From: a virus
IMG/VR virus record: IMGVR_UViG_3300044302_000406
Location: 1 to 20,936 of that record
Strand: one strand, 5' to 3'
DNA: 20,936 nt
Both the position numbers and the translations under genes were made by a program. Shown here one piece after another: positions 14,751 through 20,935 of this stretch. A model generated the notes under the pieces. That model saw nothing but the letters and a program-made list of their open reading frames with translations, was not told the origin of the DNA and did no database searches. The stretch's first letter is position 1. Every line of letters starts with the position of its first letter.

Positions 14751-17700
14751 ATGACTGTAAGTGCAGGTTCTGTCGCTTATAAACTATACACGGGCGATGG
14801 CAGCACGCATGTTTTCGCTTACACGTTTCGCATTTTTAAAGAGACAGAACTACTTGTATTAATTAGAAATAATACAACCGGCGCTATACATATAGCAACA
14901 GACAATGCGCGTAGCGGCAGTTATGATCCTGACACGCATGTCGGCGGCCAAGGTTTGAATACAGCTTATATTCTGTCTGGCGTAGATTCGGCTAGTGGCG
15001 GCAATGTAACATTCAAGTACGATACGGGCAGCCCATCAGACGCGCATTATAGTGGCACAGATTACAGGCCGCAGTCTGGTGAAAGCGTCATTATTATCAG
15101 GTTGCCAACGGTAAGCCAGGAAACAGATTATGTAGTGGGCGGCGCGTTTCCTGCCGAGTCACATGAAGATGCACTTGATAAGCTGACATTCCATGTGCAG
15201 CGTTTAGAAGACAAGGTAAACAAAAGCATTCAAAGGTCAGAGGCTGACACTGGCGTTGTTGGCAGCAGCATAGATAAATCTTTATCAGTATTGCCTGACC
15301 ACGCTACCCTAAAGGGCAAAGTTCTATCGTTTAATTCAAGCACTGGGGCAACAGAGGCAACGATAAGTGCAGCGGATGTTACGTTGCTAACAAGTTCTCA
15401 AACATTAACAAACAAAAGTTTATCAGCACCCATTCTTAGCGGCTCTTCCAGTTCGGCTGGATCTATCCTGTTTAAAGAAGACACAGACAACGGCACCAAT
15501 GCAGTTACATTAATTGGGCCAGCGTCTACAGCAGACATTACAATAACGCTGCCAGCTAACGCAGGCACTATTGCCTTAACGTCTGACATACCTACAAGCG
15601 GCATATCTAGTGGCAATATTGCAACATTTACAAGTGGTGTAGTTGACGATGATTTCCTGCGCATAACTGGCACTGCTGTAGAAGGCCGATCAGCGTCTGA
15701 GGTTTTGTCTGATATTGGCGCACAAGCTAGTTTGACCTTTGGCATTGGTGATGCGAATGCTGTCAAAATTGACAGTGCTTCAGTAGCAGATGATGAGTAT
15801 GCACGCTTTACATCCAGCGGTTTGGAAAGCCGGTCAACATCAGAGGTTCTGTCTGACATTGGCGCTATAAGCACGTCAAGCACTGACACCCTTACAAATA
15901 AAACGCTAACCAGTGCAGTGTTGAACGACACTATTTCCGGCACCAGCATTAAAGATGAAGACAACATGGCGTCTGACAGCGCCAGTCATTTGGCCACACA
16001 ACAGTCCATCAAAGCCTACGTTGATGCAGAAATTTCTGGAGTTTCAGCAGGTGATATTACTGGCGTTACGGCTGGCACAGGGCTGTCTGGCGGCGGTTCT
16101 TCTGGTGATGTTACCCTTAATGTTGATACTGGTATATCAAACGGCCAGATAGCGGCCTTTACCAGCGGTGCTGTAGACAACGATTTCCTCAGAATAGATG
16201 GCACAGCCATCGAAGGGCGTTCTGCTTCTGAAGTGCTGTCAGACATCGGTGGTCAGGCTAGTCTGACATTTGGCATATCCAATACCAATGCCGTAAAGAT
16301 TGACAGCGGTGATGTCGCAGATGACGAGTATGCACGATTTACAGCAAACGGTCTGGAGAGTCGGTCAACCAGCGAGGTGTTGTCTGACATAGGCGCACAG
16401 GCATCACTTACCTTTGGCATATCAAATACCAACGCGGTCAAGATCGACAGCGCATCTGTTGCTGACGATGAATATGCGCGGTTTACTGCAAACGGCTTAG
16501 AGAGCAGAGCAACATCTGAGGTTCTTTCGGACATAGGCGCAATAACAGCTAGTTCCTCTGATACACTTACAAACAAAACGATAGATGCTTCCCAATTATC
16601 TGGCACAGTCGCCAACGCTAGATTGGACGCGCAACTTCAAGATGTGGCTGGCCTCGCTGTAACAGACGGCAACTTTATTGTGGGTGATGGCAGCAACTTT
16701 GTTGCAGAGTCCGGTGCTACTGCCAGAACAAGTCTGGGGCTTGGCACTGCAGCGGTGCTGGACACAGGTATATCGAATACGAATGTCCCAAAGTTTACGT
16801 CCGGTGTTGCAGACGATGATTTTCTACGAGTAAACGGAACAGATATCGAAGGTCGCTCTGCCTCTGAAGTTTTGTCTGACATAGCGGCCATGCCACTGGC
16901 TGGCGGCACGTTTACAGGCGATGTCACCTTCACTGGCGATGTTGTTGCGATTACTTCAACGGATGCCGGTACAAGTGCTGCACCTTCGTTACAGCTTTAC
17001 CGCAATAGTTCATCCCCTGCCGATGACGATGACATTGGTCAAATACAATTTTTCGGACAAAATGATGCGGGAACTCCTGAAAAAATTGAGTATGGCCGTA
17101 TAGATGTGAAAATTGAGGACGCTTCTGACGGAACAGAGGATGCCGCTCTTGACTTAGTTGCAATGCGTAGCGGTGCAGCCACTATTTATCAAAGGATGGC
17201 GTTCGGTCTAAGTCAGTTTTACAAGACAATTTATCTTGGCACTAACGTAGATATTACGTTTGAGGGTGATAATTATAACGACCACGAAACCACGTTGACC
17301 GTTGCTGACCCAACAGGTGATCGTACCATCACGTTTCCCGACGCCACCGGTACAGTAGCCCTGACCAACGGCAACGCAGTTCTTCTGAACACGACGACGG
17401 TCAGCAGTGGAGTGTCCAGCGTTGATTTTGGGTCGAGCCTAATTACTGATACTTACAACGATTATCTGCTAGTCGTATCGGGGGCAACAGTTTCGGCATT
17501 GACTAGACTGAGGATGCGATTAGGCACAAGCAACGCTCAAGACACAAGCACTATTTATGTAAGTCGTGTAGTGACGGAGGGTCGTGCTTTAGATCACACA
17601 GCGACCTCTACAGATGCTCCTTCTAGGTTTATAAACACAAATAATGCCGGACAATGGAACCTAACCGGAGACAGCACATACGAAACAAGCCCTTCTTCTA

Positions 17701-17963
17701 CCGCACAATTCAACGCTGTAATTCGTCTATCAAATTTGCGTTCAACTGCTTTTCACAAAACATTTCAAATAGAATCCATGACACACATTGTTCAAGATCA
17801 CAGCGGCGGCACAGATGATGGGCAAGACTATTATCAAACAGTAAGACTAGGAGGCGGCGTCTATAAAAGCACAACAGCCGTCAACTTTATCCGTTTTTAT
17901 GAGCATGATTTTAGCACTCAGATAGATGGCGGCACTTTCAGTTTATACGGATTACCGGCATGA
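14751..17963 (+). CDS. Tail fibre protein 2, long, with 48-residue repeats
   Basis: A 1070-residue fibre. AAGGGG at 14736-14741 serves the ATG at 14751. Residues 1-165 are a second T7-type attachment domain (FAYTFRIFKETELLVLIR, SASGGNVTF, DYVVGGAFPAESHEDALDKL) with an extra insertion of some 30 residues compared with fibre 1, followed by a coiled helix (HVQRLEDKVNKSIQR). Then come TLTNKSL modules, six repeat cores (residues about 287-711), a SHLATQQSIKAYVD helix, a GTFTGDVTFTGDV region, a segment starting DIGQIQFFGQNDAGTPEKIE, a DRTITFPDATGTVAL strand, and a tip ending in GTFSLYGLPA. These are common building blocks of fibres in marine phages. It probably carries the main receptor-binding tip. 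The stop overlaps the next ATG (ATGA), tying it to a fibre-assembly-like gene. Confidence 0.88.
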   Translation: MTVSAGSVAYKLYTGDGSTHVFAYTFRIFKETELLVLIRNNTTGAIHIATDNARSGSYDPDTHVGGQGLNTAYILSGVDSASGGNVTFKYDTGSPSDAHYSGTDYRPQSGESVIIIRLPTVSQETDYVVGGAFPAESHEDALDKLTFHVQRLEDKVNKSIQRSEADTGVVGSSIDKSLSVLPDHATLKGKVLSFNSSTGATEATISAADVTLLTSSQTLTNKSLSAPILSGSSSSAGSILFKEDTDNGTNAVTLIGPASTADITITLPANAGTIALTSDIPTSGISSGNIATFTSGVVDDDFLRITGTAVEGRSASEVLSDIGAQASLTFGIGDANAVKIDSASVADDEYARFTSSGLESRSTSEVLSDIGAISTSSTDTLTNKTLTSAVLNDTISGTSIKDEDNMASDSASHLATQQSIKAYVDAEISGVSAGDITGVTAGTGLSGGGSSGDVTLNVDTGISNGQIAAFTSGAVDNDFLRIDGTAIEGRSASEVLSDIGGQASLTFGISNTNAVKIDSGDVADDEYARFTANGLESRSTSEVLSDIGAQASLTFGISNTNAVKIDSASVADDEYARFTANGLESRATSEVLSDIGAITASSSDTLTNKTIDASQLSGTVANARLDAQLQDVAGLAVTDGNFIVGDGSNFVAESGATARTSLGLGTAAVLDTGISNTNVPKFTSGVADDDFLRVNGTDIEGRSASEVLSDIAAMPLAGGTFTGDVTFTGDVVAITSTDAGTSAAPSLQLYRNSSSPADDDDIGQIQFFGQNDAGTPEKIEYGRIDVKIEDASDGTEDAALDLVAMRSGAATIYQRMAFGLSQFYKTIYLGTNVDITFEGDNYNDHETTLTVADPTGDRTITFPDATGTVALTNGNAVLLNTTTVSSGVSSVDFGSSLITDTYNDYLLVVSGATVSALTRLRMRLGTSNAQDTSTIYVSRVVTEGRALDHTATSTDAPSRFINTNNAGQWNLTGDSTYETSPSSTAQFNAVIRLSNLRSTAFHKTFQIESMTHIVQDHSGGTDDGQDYYQTVRLGGGVYKSTTAVNFIRFYEHDFSTQIDGGTFSLYGLPA
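15609..16883 (+). repeat. Two-type 48-residue repeat array in fibre 2
   Basis: Six cores ending in SEVLSDI, coded at 15696, 15840, 16227, 16371, 16515 and 16863. Tandem neighbours are exactly 144 bases (48 residues) apart: a 36-residue core plus a 12-residue linker of the GAQASLTFGI type. There are two core types. Type A has DDFLR-I, then EGRSASEVLSDI (cores 1, 3, 6). Type B has KIDS, then ADDEYARF, then ESRSTSEVLSDI or a close variant (cores 2, 4, 5). The order is A-B, spacer, A-B-B, spacer, A. The A-B blocks both end in DTLTNKT. Confidence 0.9.
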
Positions 17964-18214
17964 GCAAACGATACTTAGATGGCGTTCTGGTTGACGCGGC
18001 AAAGGGTGACACTGCTGATGTGCCTACAGACGCAGAAAAGCTAGATGATATACGTCAGAGCCGTTGGCCTTTGTTAGAAGAGGCCGACATTGAAATCTAC
18101 AAACTGGAAGATGCTGGCGGCAACACGGCAGCTTGGCGCACTTACAGGCAGCAACTACGCGATGTAACCAAGCAATCTGATTTGAACAACATTAGCTGGC
18201 CTAGTAAACCATGA
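17960..18214 (+). CDS. Tail fibre assembly chaperone-like protein
   Basis: An 84-residue acidic protein overlapping the fibre 2 stop by four bases (ATGA). The C-terminal half (WRTYRQQLRDVT, then a WP-x-KP end) is the typical ending of the small phage tail-fibre assembly chaperone-like proteins (Phage_tail_APC type: YRQ-x-LRD followed by a tryptophan-proline tail), and RWPLLEEADIEI fits the upstream helix. Such proteins help fibre folding or trimer assembly. Position directly after the long fibre supports this. Family membership is from memory of the motif. Confidence 0.7.
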   Translation: MSKRYLDGVLVDAAKGDTADVPTDAEKLDDIRQSRWPLLEEADIEIYKLEDAGGNTAAWRTYRQQLRDVTKQSDLNNISWPSKP

Positions 18215-18381
18215 GCAAGTCAACGGTATTATCTGTGCAATCACAGCTAGACACTCACGAGGCAGTCTGCGCGGAGAGGTGGAAGGAAACCATTTTGCGC
18301 ATTAAACGTATTGAACATATCATGATAGGTGCTGCTGGCACGATTATAGTGTTGTTGCTGGGCATCATAGTGAGTGGATGA
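18211..18381 (+). CDS. Small C-terminally anchored membrane protein, XhlA-like
   Basis: A 56-residue protein in an ATGA overlap with both neighbours. Residues 10-37 form an amphipathic charged helix (TILRIKRIEHIM preceded by a His/Glu-rich stretch), and residues 38-54 are one membrane helix (IGAAGTIIVLLLGIIV). This layout, heptad-like helix followed by a short membrane segment, is that of XhlA-type holin helpers. Length is shorter than typical XhlA (about 70-90). A holin or holin-partner role is inferred from topology and the nearby lysozyme. Confidence 0.6.
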   Translation: MSKSTVLSVQSQLDTHEAVCAERWKETILRIKRIEHIMIGAAGTIIVLLLGIIVSG

Positions 18382-18566
18382 TTCATGTGTTCTTGCTTTT
18401 TGTATATTTAGGCGTTGGTAAGGATAAGAGCCTAGTTAGTAACGATATGTATTTTCGCAGTGTTGATGACTGCGTGTACTTTGCACAACGGTTGCACAGA
18501 CAGGGAAACAACATCACTGCTTATTGTTTGCCGAAGCTGGTAGATGACAAGGTAAGGGTCTACTGA
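18378..18566 (+). CDS. Small exported-looking di-cysteine protein 1
   Basis: A 62-residue protein whose first 14 residues are hydrophobic (IHVFLLFVYLGVG), then a short polar region and two cysteines at residues 32 and 50, within SVDDC and ITAYC. The ATG overlaps the preceding stop (ATGA) and its stop overlaps the next ATG (TGATG). There is no lipobox cysteine, so it is not a clear Rz1-type spanin. It resembles the protein at 19200: the first cysteine is at residue 32 in both, in a Ser/Thr-x-acid-acid-Cys-x3-Ala context. I recall homologues in marine phages but no function. Confidence 0.6.
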   Translation: MIHVFLLFVYLGVGKDKSLVSNDMYFRSVDDCVYFAQRLHRQGNNITAYCLPKLVDDKVRVY

Positions 18567-18997
18567 TGCTTGCGGAACTTGCAGCAGCCAATGCGGCATT
18601 TGCCGTTATTAAACAATGCGTTAGCAACGGTAAAGAAATAGCTGCTGCTGGCAGTGCAATCGCACAATTTGTTGGCGCAAAAGAAAAGCTACAACAAAAA
18701 GCACAGAAAAAGGGCGGCGGTTCTGATCTTGAAGAGTTTATGGCTCTTGAGCAAATCCGGCAGCAGGAAGCAGAACTCAAACAATTTATGATTTATGCTG
18801 GTCGCCCAGGTTTGTGGAATGACTGGCAACGCTTTCAAGCAAAGGCTAGGGTAGCAAGACGGGAAGCAGAACAGGAGCGTACAAGAAAACGTAAGCACCA
18901 TTTTGAGGTTGCTATCATTACGTTTCTTTTGATTGTATTTGCTTGCATATTGGCTTCTGTTGTTCTCATAATTTTGCATGTACAGGGGAGACTGTGA
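18566..18997 (+). CDS. C-terminal membrane-anchored protein in lysis region
   Basis: A 143-residue protein. Residues 1-40 are Ala-rich with a mildly hydrophobic helix (AAANAAFAVIKQCVSNG), residues 41-75 are Lys/Gln/Glu-rich and helical, then comes an MIYAGRPGLWNDWQRFQAKA block, a strongly basic stretch (ERTRKRKHHF) and a long hydrophobic helix at about 113-139 (VAIITFLLIVFACILASVVL). The basic stretch before the helix predicts the large N-terminal part stays in the cytoplasm. I have seen this YGRPGLW-type protein near lysozymes in marine phages, function unknown to me. It is not a standard spanin, which would have the membrane helix at the N-terminus. Confidence 0.65.
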   Translation: MLAELAAANAAFAVIKQCVSNGKEIAAAGSAIAQFVGAKEKLQQKAQKKGGGSDLEEFMALEQIRQQEAELKQFMIYAGRPGLWNDWQRFQAKARVARREAEQERTRKRKHHFEVAIITFLLIVFACILASVVLIILHVQGRL

Positions 18998-19203
18998 TGG
19001 AAGTAACGATGGAGCGGTTCTTGGCGTGGAAGATTTTGCCGCGCTTTATGATGTTTACGATGACGTTTATGTATATCAGGGTTATCGAATGGTTCATTTC
19101 GCTGCCGCCTAATGCAATGACTTCACAGGCTACAGCACTAACAGCTACTGTGACCGGCGCAATGACCGGCGCTTTCGCTGTCTGGCTAGGGTCTGAGAAG
19201 TGA
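18997..19203 (+). CDS. Two-helix small membrane protein, holin candidate
   Basis: A 68-residue protein. The start is set at ATG 18997, which overlaps the previous stop (TGATG) with AGGGGAG at 18982-18988 upstream; a longer reading from 18943 would be buried in the neighbouring gene. Two hydrophobic helices are seen: about 17-37 (FMMFTMTFMYIRVIEWFISL) and 43-64 (ATALTATVTGAMTGAFAVWLG). The N-terminus is basic (RFLAWKILPR) and the C-terminus is short and charged. Two helices and about 70 residues fit a class II holin. The gene lies in an unbroken run leading to the lysozyme. Confidence 0.62.
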   Translation: MEVTMERFLAWKILPRFMMFTMTFMYIRVIEWFISLPPNAMTSQATALTATVTGAMTGAFAVWLGSEK

Positions 19204-19382
19204 ACACGGTCTGGGTGGTAATATTGGTTACTGCTGTTTCGCCGTTTAACTACAACGTCGCGCCATTGATTGATGCTGATACTTTAGAAGAGTGCCACCG
19301 GAAGGCGGTTTACATAGAGCATGATATCCAACGTAGCGACAACCAAGAGATGATTTGCATTAAGGTGGATTCTTCCAAATGA
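19200..19382 (+). CDS. Small exported-looking di-cysteine protein 2
   Basis: A 60-residue protein starting with GTG 19200, which overlaps the previous stop (GTGA) and ends in an ATGA overlap. The N-terminus is hydrophobic (NTVWVVILVTAVSPF), followed by a polar region with cysteines at residues 32 and 53 (TLEEC-HRKA and MICIKV). Layout matches the protein at 18378, suggesting a distant duplicate. Export or membrane anchoring by the N-terminal helix would put the two cysteines in the periplasm, where a disulfide is possible. No lipobox is present. Function unknown. Confidence 0.55.
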   Translation: MNTVWVVILVTAVSPFNYNVAPLIDADTLEECHRKAVYIEHDIQRSDNQEMICIKVDSSK

Positions 19383-19756
19383 TACAGGCATTGATACCAA
19401 TTGTAGGCGACCTAGCGAGTGGCTGGCTCAAGGGCAAGGCAGATGAAAAGGCTGCGCAGTCTAGGGTCAAGGTAGCCAAGGCAGAGGCTGAAGCAGAGGT
19501 CATGAAAGTTGCCGCCACGCATGAAGCTGGCTGGGAAAAAATTATGGCTGAAGCCAGCAAAGATAGCTGGAAAGATGAGGCATGGACTATTTTATTTATA
19601 GTTATCATAGCCATGTGCTTCATCCCGCCGCTACAGCCCTATGTAGAACGTGGGTTTGCGGCACTAGAAACCACGCCAGATTGGTTTCAGTGGGCTATGT
19701 ATGCTAGTATAGCTGCATCATTCGGTCTTAGAGGCATAAAGGGATTGAAAAAGTGA
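19379..19756 (+). CDS. Holin-like membrane protein with amphipathic N-terminus
   Basis: A 125-residue protein. The first 65 residues are a long Ala/Glu/Lys helix (KVAKAEAEAEVMKVAATHE) ending in the SKDSWKDEAWT block. Two hydrophobic segments follow, at about 69-88 (WTILFIVIIAMCFIPPLQPY) and 101-117 (DWFQWAMYASIAASFGLRG), and a basic end. A helical arm, a SW-type motif, then two or three membrane helices resembles the holins of three-transmembrane (GTA-type) families as I remember them. It is separated from the lysozyme by one small gene, and I consider it the best main-holin candidate. The start overlaps the previous stop (ATGA). Confidence 0.65.
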   Translation: MIQALIPIVGDLASGWLKGKADEKAAQSRVKVAKAEAEAEVMKVAATHEAGWEKIMAEASKDSWKDEAWTILFIVIIAMCFIPPLQPYVERGFAALETTPDWFQWAMYASIAASFGLRGIKGLKK

Positions 19757-19914
19757 TGGCAAAGAAACCTGGCTTATATGCAAATATCCACGCAAAACGT
19801 AAGCGCATTGCTGCTGGCTCTGGAGAAAAAATGCGCAAGGTTGGTAGCAAGGGTGCGCCTACTGCTAAAGCATTTAAACGATCTGCAAAAACTGCCAAGA
19901 AAAAGAAGAAATGA
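19756..19914 (+). CDS. Lysine-rich small basic protein 1
   Basis: A 52-residue protein with TGATG and ATGA overlaps at its two ends. Nineteen residues are Lys or Arg and only one is acidic; the C-terminus is five lysines. The N-terminus MAKKPGLYANIHAKRKRIAAG is followed by a KMRKVGSKGAPTAKAFKRS stretch. I remember nearly the same pattern (KKPGL-x-ANI-x-AKRKRIAAGSGEK) from many marine phages. Nucleic-acid or polyanion binding, for example packing DNA in the head, is plausible from charge alone. No function is established to my knowledge. It is the gene directly before the lysozyme. Confidence 0.75.
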   Translation: MAKKPGLYANIHAKRKRIAAGSGEKMRKVGSKGAPTAKAFKRSAKTAKKKKK

Positions 19915-20360
19915 ACAAAGATAAGCTACGTCAAGAGCTTGCAGAGGACGAGGGCTGCAAGTACGAAGTGTACCTCGATCACTTAGCACTACCCACGTTC
20001 GGTCTGGGCCATCTAATAGTGGAAGATGATCCAGAACACGGTCAGCCTGTTGGCACACCTGTCTCTGAGGAGCGTGTGCGTCAGGCATTTTCTCTTGATG
20101 TTGCTGTCACGATTGATGAGTGCAAAGTGCTGTATCCTGACTTTGATGATCTGCCAGAAGAGTGCCAACTTATTATTGCAAACATGATGTTTAATATGGG
20201 AAGGCCGCGTCTCTCCAAATTTAAGGGTATGAAGGCTGGTGTAGATGCTAGAGATTGGAACAGGGCGGCAGACGAGATGGTGGACAGCCGCTGGCACGAT
20301 CAAGTCCCCAACAGGGCCAAGCGACTTGTCAAACGTATGAGGGCTTTGTCTGATGGCTAA
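19911..20360 (+). CDS. Endolysin, T4-type lysozyme (GH24 muramidase)
   Basis: A 149-residue protein starting in an ATGA overlap. The catalytic triad of T4 lysozyme (Glu11, Asp20, Thr26) is matched with identical spacing by Glu14, Asp23 and Thr29 (EDEG, YLDH, LPTFGLGH). The rest has the family's helical C-terminal lobe (IIANMMFNMG, then a WNRAADEMVDSRW helix ending KRLVKRM). It cuts the beta-1,4 bond between N-acetylmuramic acid and N-acetylglucosamine in peptidoglycan. There is no signal peptide, so a holin is needed for release, consistent with the membrane proteins upstream. The ending overlaps the next gene by eight bases. Confidence 0.93.
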   Translation: MNKDKLRQELAEDEGCKYEVYLDHLALPTFGLGHLIVEDDPEHGQPVGTPVSEERVRQAFSLDVAVTIDECKVLYPDFDDLPEECQLIIANMMFNMGRPRLSKFKGMKAGVDARDWNRAADEMVDSRWHDQVPNRAKRLVKRMRALSDG

Positions 20361-20670
20361 GACGCCAGCATGGCAACGTAAGGCTGGCAAGAATCCCAAG
20401 GGTGGCTTGAACCGGAAGGGCAGAGCATCTGCCAAGCGGCAGGGCATGAACCTAAAGGCACCTGTGAGGAAGGGTGACAACCCACGCAGGGCCAGTTTTC
20501 TAGCGCGTATGGGTGGCATGAGGGGGCCGGAACGAGATGCGAAGGGCAAACCTACCAGGCTCCTGCTTAGTCTCAGGGCATGGGGTGCAAGCAGCAAAGC
20601 TGACGCAAAGAAGAAGGCTGCTGCTATCTCCAAAAGAAACAAAGCCAAAAAAGGTAAGTCAAAAAAATAA
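20353..20670 (+). CDS. Lysine-rich small basic protein 2 (DUF6321-like)
   Basis: A 105-residue protein; about 34 residues are Lys or Arg and four are acidic. The N-terminus MAKTPAWQRKAGKNPKGGLN, the middle block DNPRRASFLARMGG and the lysine-rich C-terminal end match a domain of unknown function I recall as DUF6321, frequent in marine phages and some bacteria. It starts inside the last codons of the lysozyme gene (overlap 20353-20360), so it is co-translated with it. The C-terminal end of Lys/Ala/Ser repeats resembles the small basic protein upstream of the lysozyme. Nucleic-acid binding is suggested by charge; no function is known. A terminator follows at once. Confidence 0.8.
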   Translation: MAKTPAWQRKAGKNPKGGLNRKGRASAKRQGMNLKAPVRKGDNPRRASFLARMGGMRGPERDAKGKPTRLLLSLRAWGASSKADAKKKAAAISKRNKAKKGKSKK

Positions 20671-20690
20671 GGGGGCAAAACCCCCCTATT
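20661..20690. terminator. Convergent terminator hairpin between plus and minus units
   Basis: GGGGG (20671-20675), loop CAAAA (20676-20680) and CCCCC (20681-20685) form a short GC stem. On the minus strand it is followed by TTATTTTTTT (complement of 20661-20670), a classic rho-independent form that ends the minus-strand genes. On the plus strand the following run is TATTTAT, which is weaker. The minus-strand stop codon (20686-20688) abuts the stem. Confidence 0.75.
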
Positions 20691-20814
20691 TATCCCCCCC
20701 ATATTTCTCTGGGTGAAGACAGCCAAGGCATATATCCTCACCAGTGCCTAGCGTAACCCAGTTGTTTTCGAAGTAATCACATTGCTTGCCGCAGTATGCG
20801 CAGTTAAACAACAT
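20686..20814 (-). CDS. Small zinc-ribbon-like protein
   Basis: A 42-residue protein on the minus strand. I place the start at ATG 20814 (MLFNCAYCGKQC), not at GTG 20880. The extra 22 residues of the longer reading come from a stretch that is coding in another frame for the gene upstream, and the ATG overlaps that gene's stop by eleven bases. Two Cys-x2-Cys pairs (CAYC and CLGC, about 20 residues apart), plus a further Cys in GKQC, suggest a single zinc-binding ribbon. Similar small zinc proteins occur in phages with no set function; binding to a polymerase or to nucleic acid is possible but unsupported. Confidence 0.7.
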   Translation of the reverse strand: MLFNCAYCGKQCDYFENNWVTLGTGEDICLGCLHPEKYGGDK

Positions 20815-20935
20815 GGATCTTCTTGTAGATTTGTGAGTTTTTGCTTTTGTGGCTTTGCGGTTCTTCTGGGCCAAATTCACGCTCCTTCAACTCGTCAACA
20901 AGATGCTCTGCTTTTTCTAGCCAGCTTGTGAATTC
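20804..20935 (-). CDS. Partial minus-strand protein entering from right edge
   Basis: An open reading frame with 43 codons from the right edge to a TAA at 20806-20804. It is 5'-incomplete, so the start lies beyond the window. The visible C-terminus (FTSWLEKAEHLVDELKE, then a Gln/Ser/His/Lys-rich part and IYKKIHVV) begins as an amphipathic helix, followed by a polar end. The reading is supported because the next start (zinc-ribbon ATG 20814) overlaps its stop, as in the other gene pairs here. No family recognised. Confidence 0.6.
   Translation of the reverse strand, partial: EFTSWLEKAEHLVDELKEREFGPEEPQSHKSKNSQIYKKIHVV

Noticed and set aside
15609-16883. CRISPR-like or transposon-like repeats
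   Set aside because: The repeats are in frame, 144 bases long, diverged at synonymous sites and conserved as protein, so they are coding modules of the fibre.
18943-18996. Longer start for the two-helix membrane protein
   Set aside because: The extra 18 residues lie inside the preceding gene's membrane helix coding region, and ATG 18997 has a good purine-rich site and the overlap style of all neighbours.
20013-20741. Long minus-strand open frame of 242 codons across the lysozyme and the basic protein
   Set aside because: It lies antisense to two well-supported genes, is rich in Arg/Pro/Ala/Leu as expected from the complement of lysine-rich codons, and runs through the terminator hairpin into the zinc-ribbon gene. 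No recognisable motif.
20815-20880. Extended N-terminus of the zinc-ribbon protein starting at GTG 20880
   Set aside because: The added 22 residues are rich in Lys, Arg and Thr with no motif, and the same bases encode a more protein-like end of another gene in a different frame, whose stop overlaps ATG 20814.
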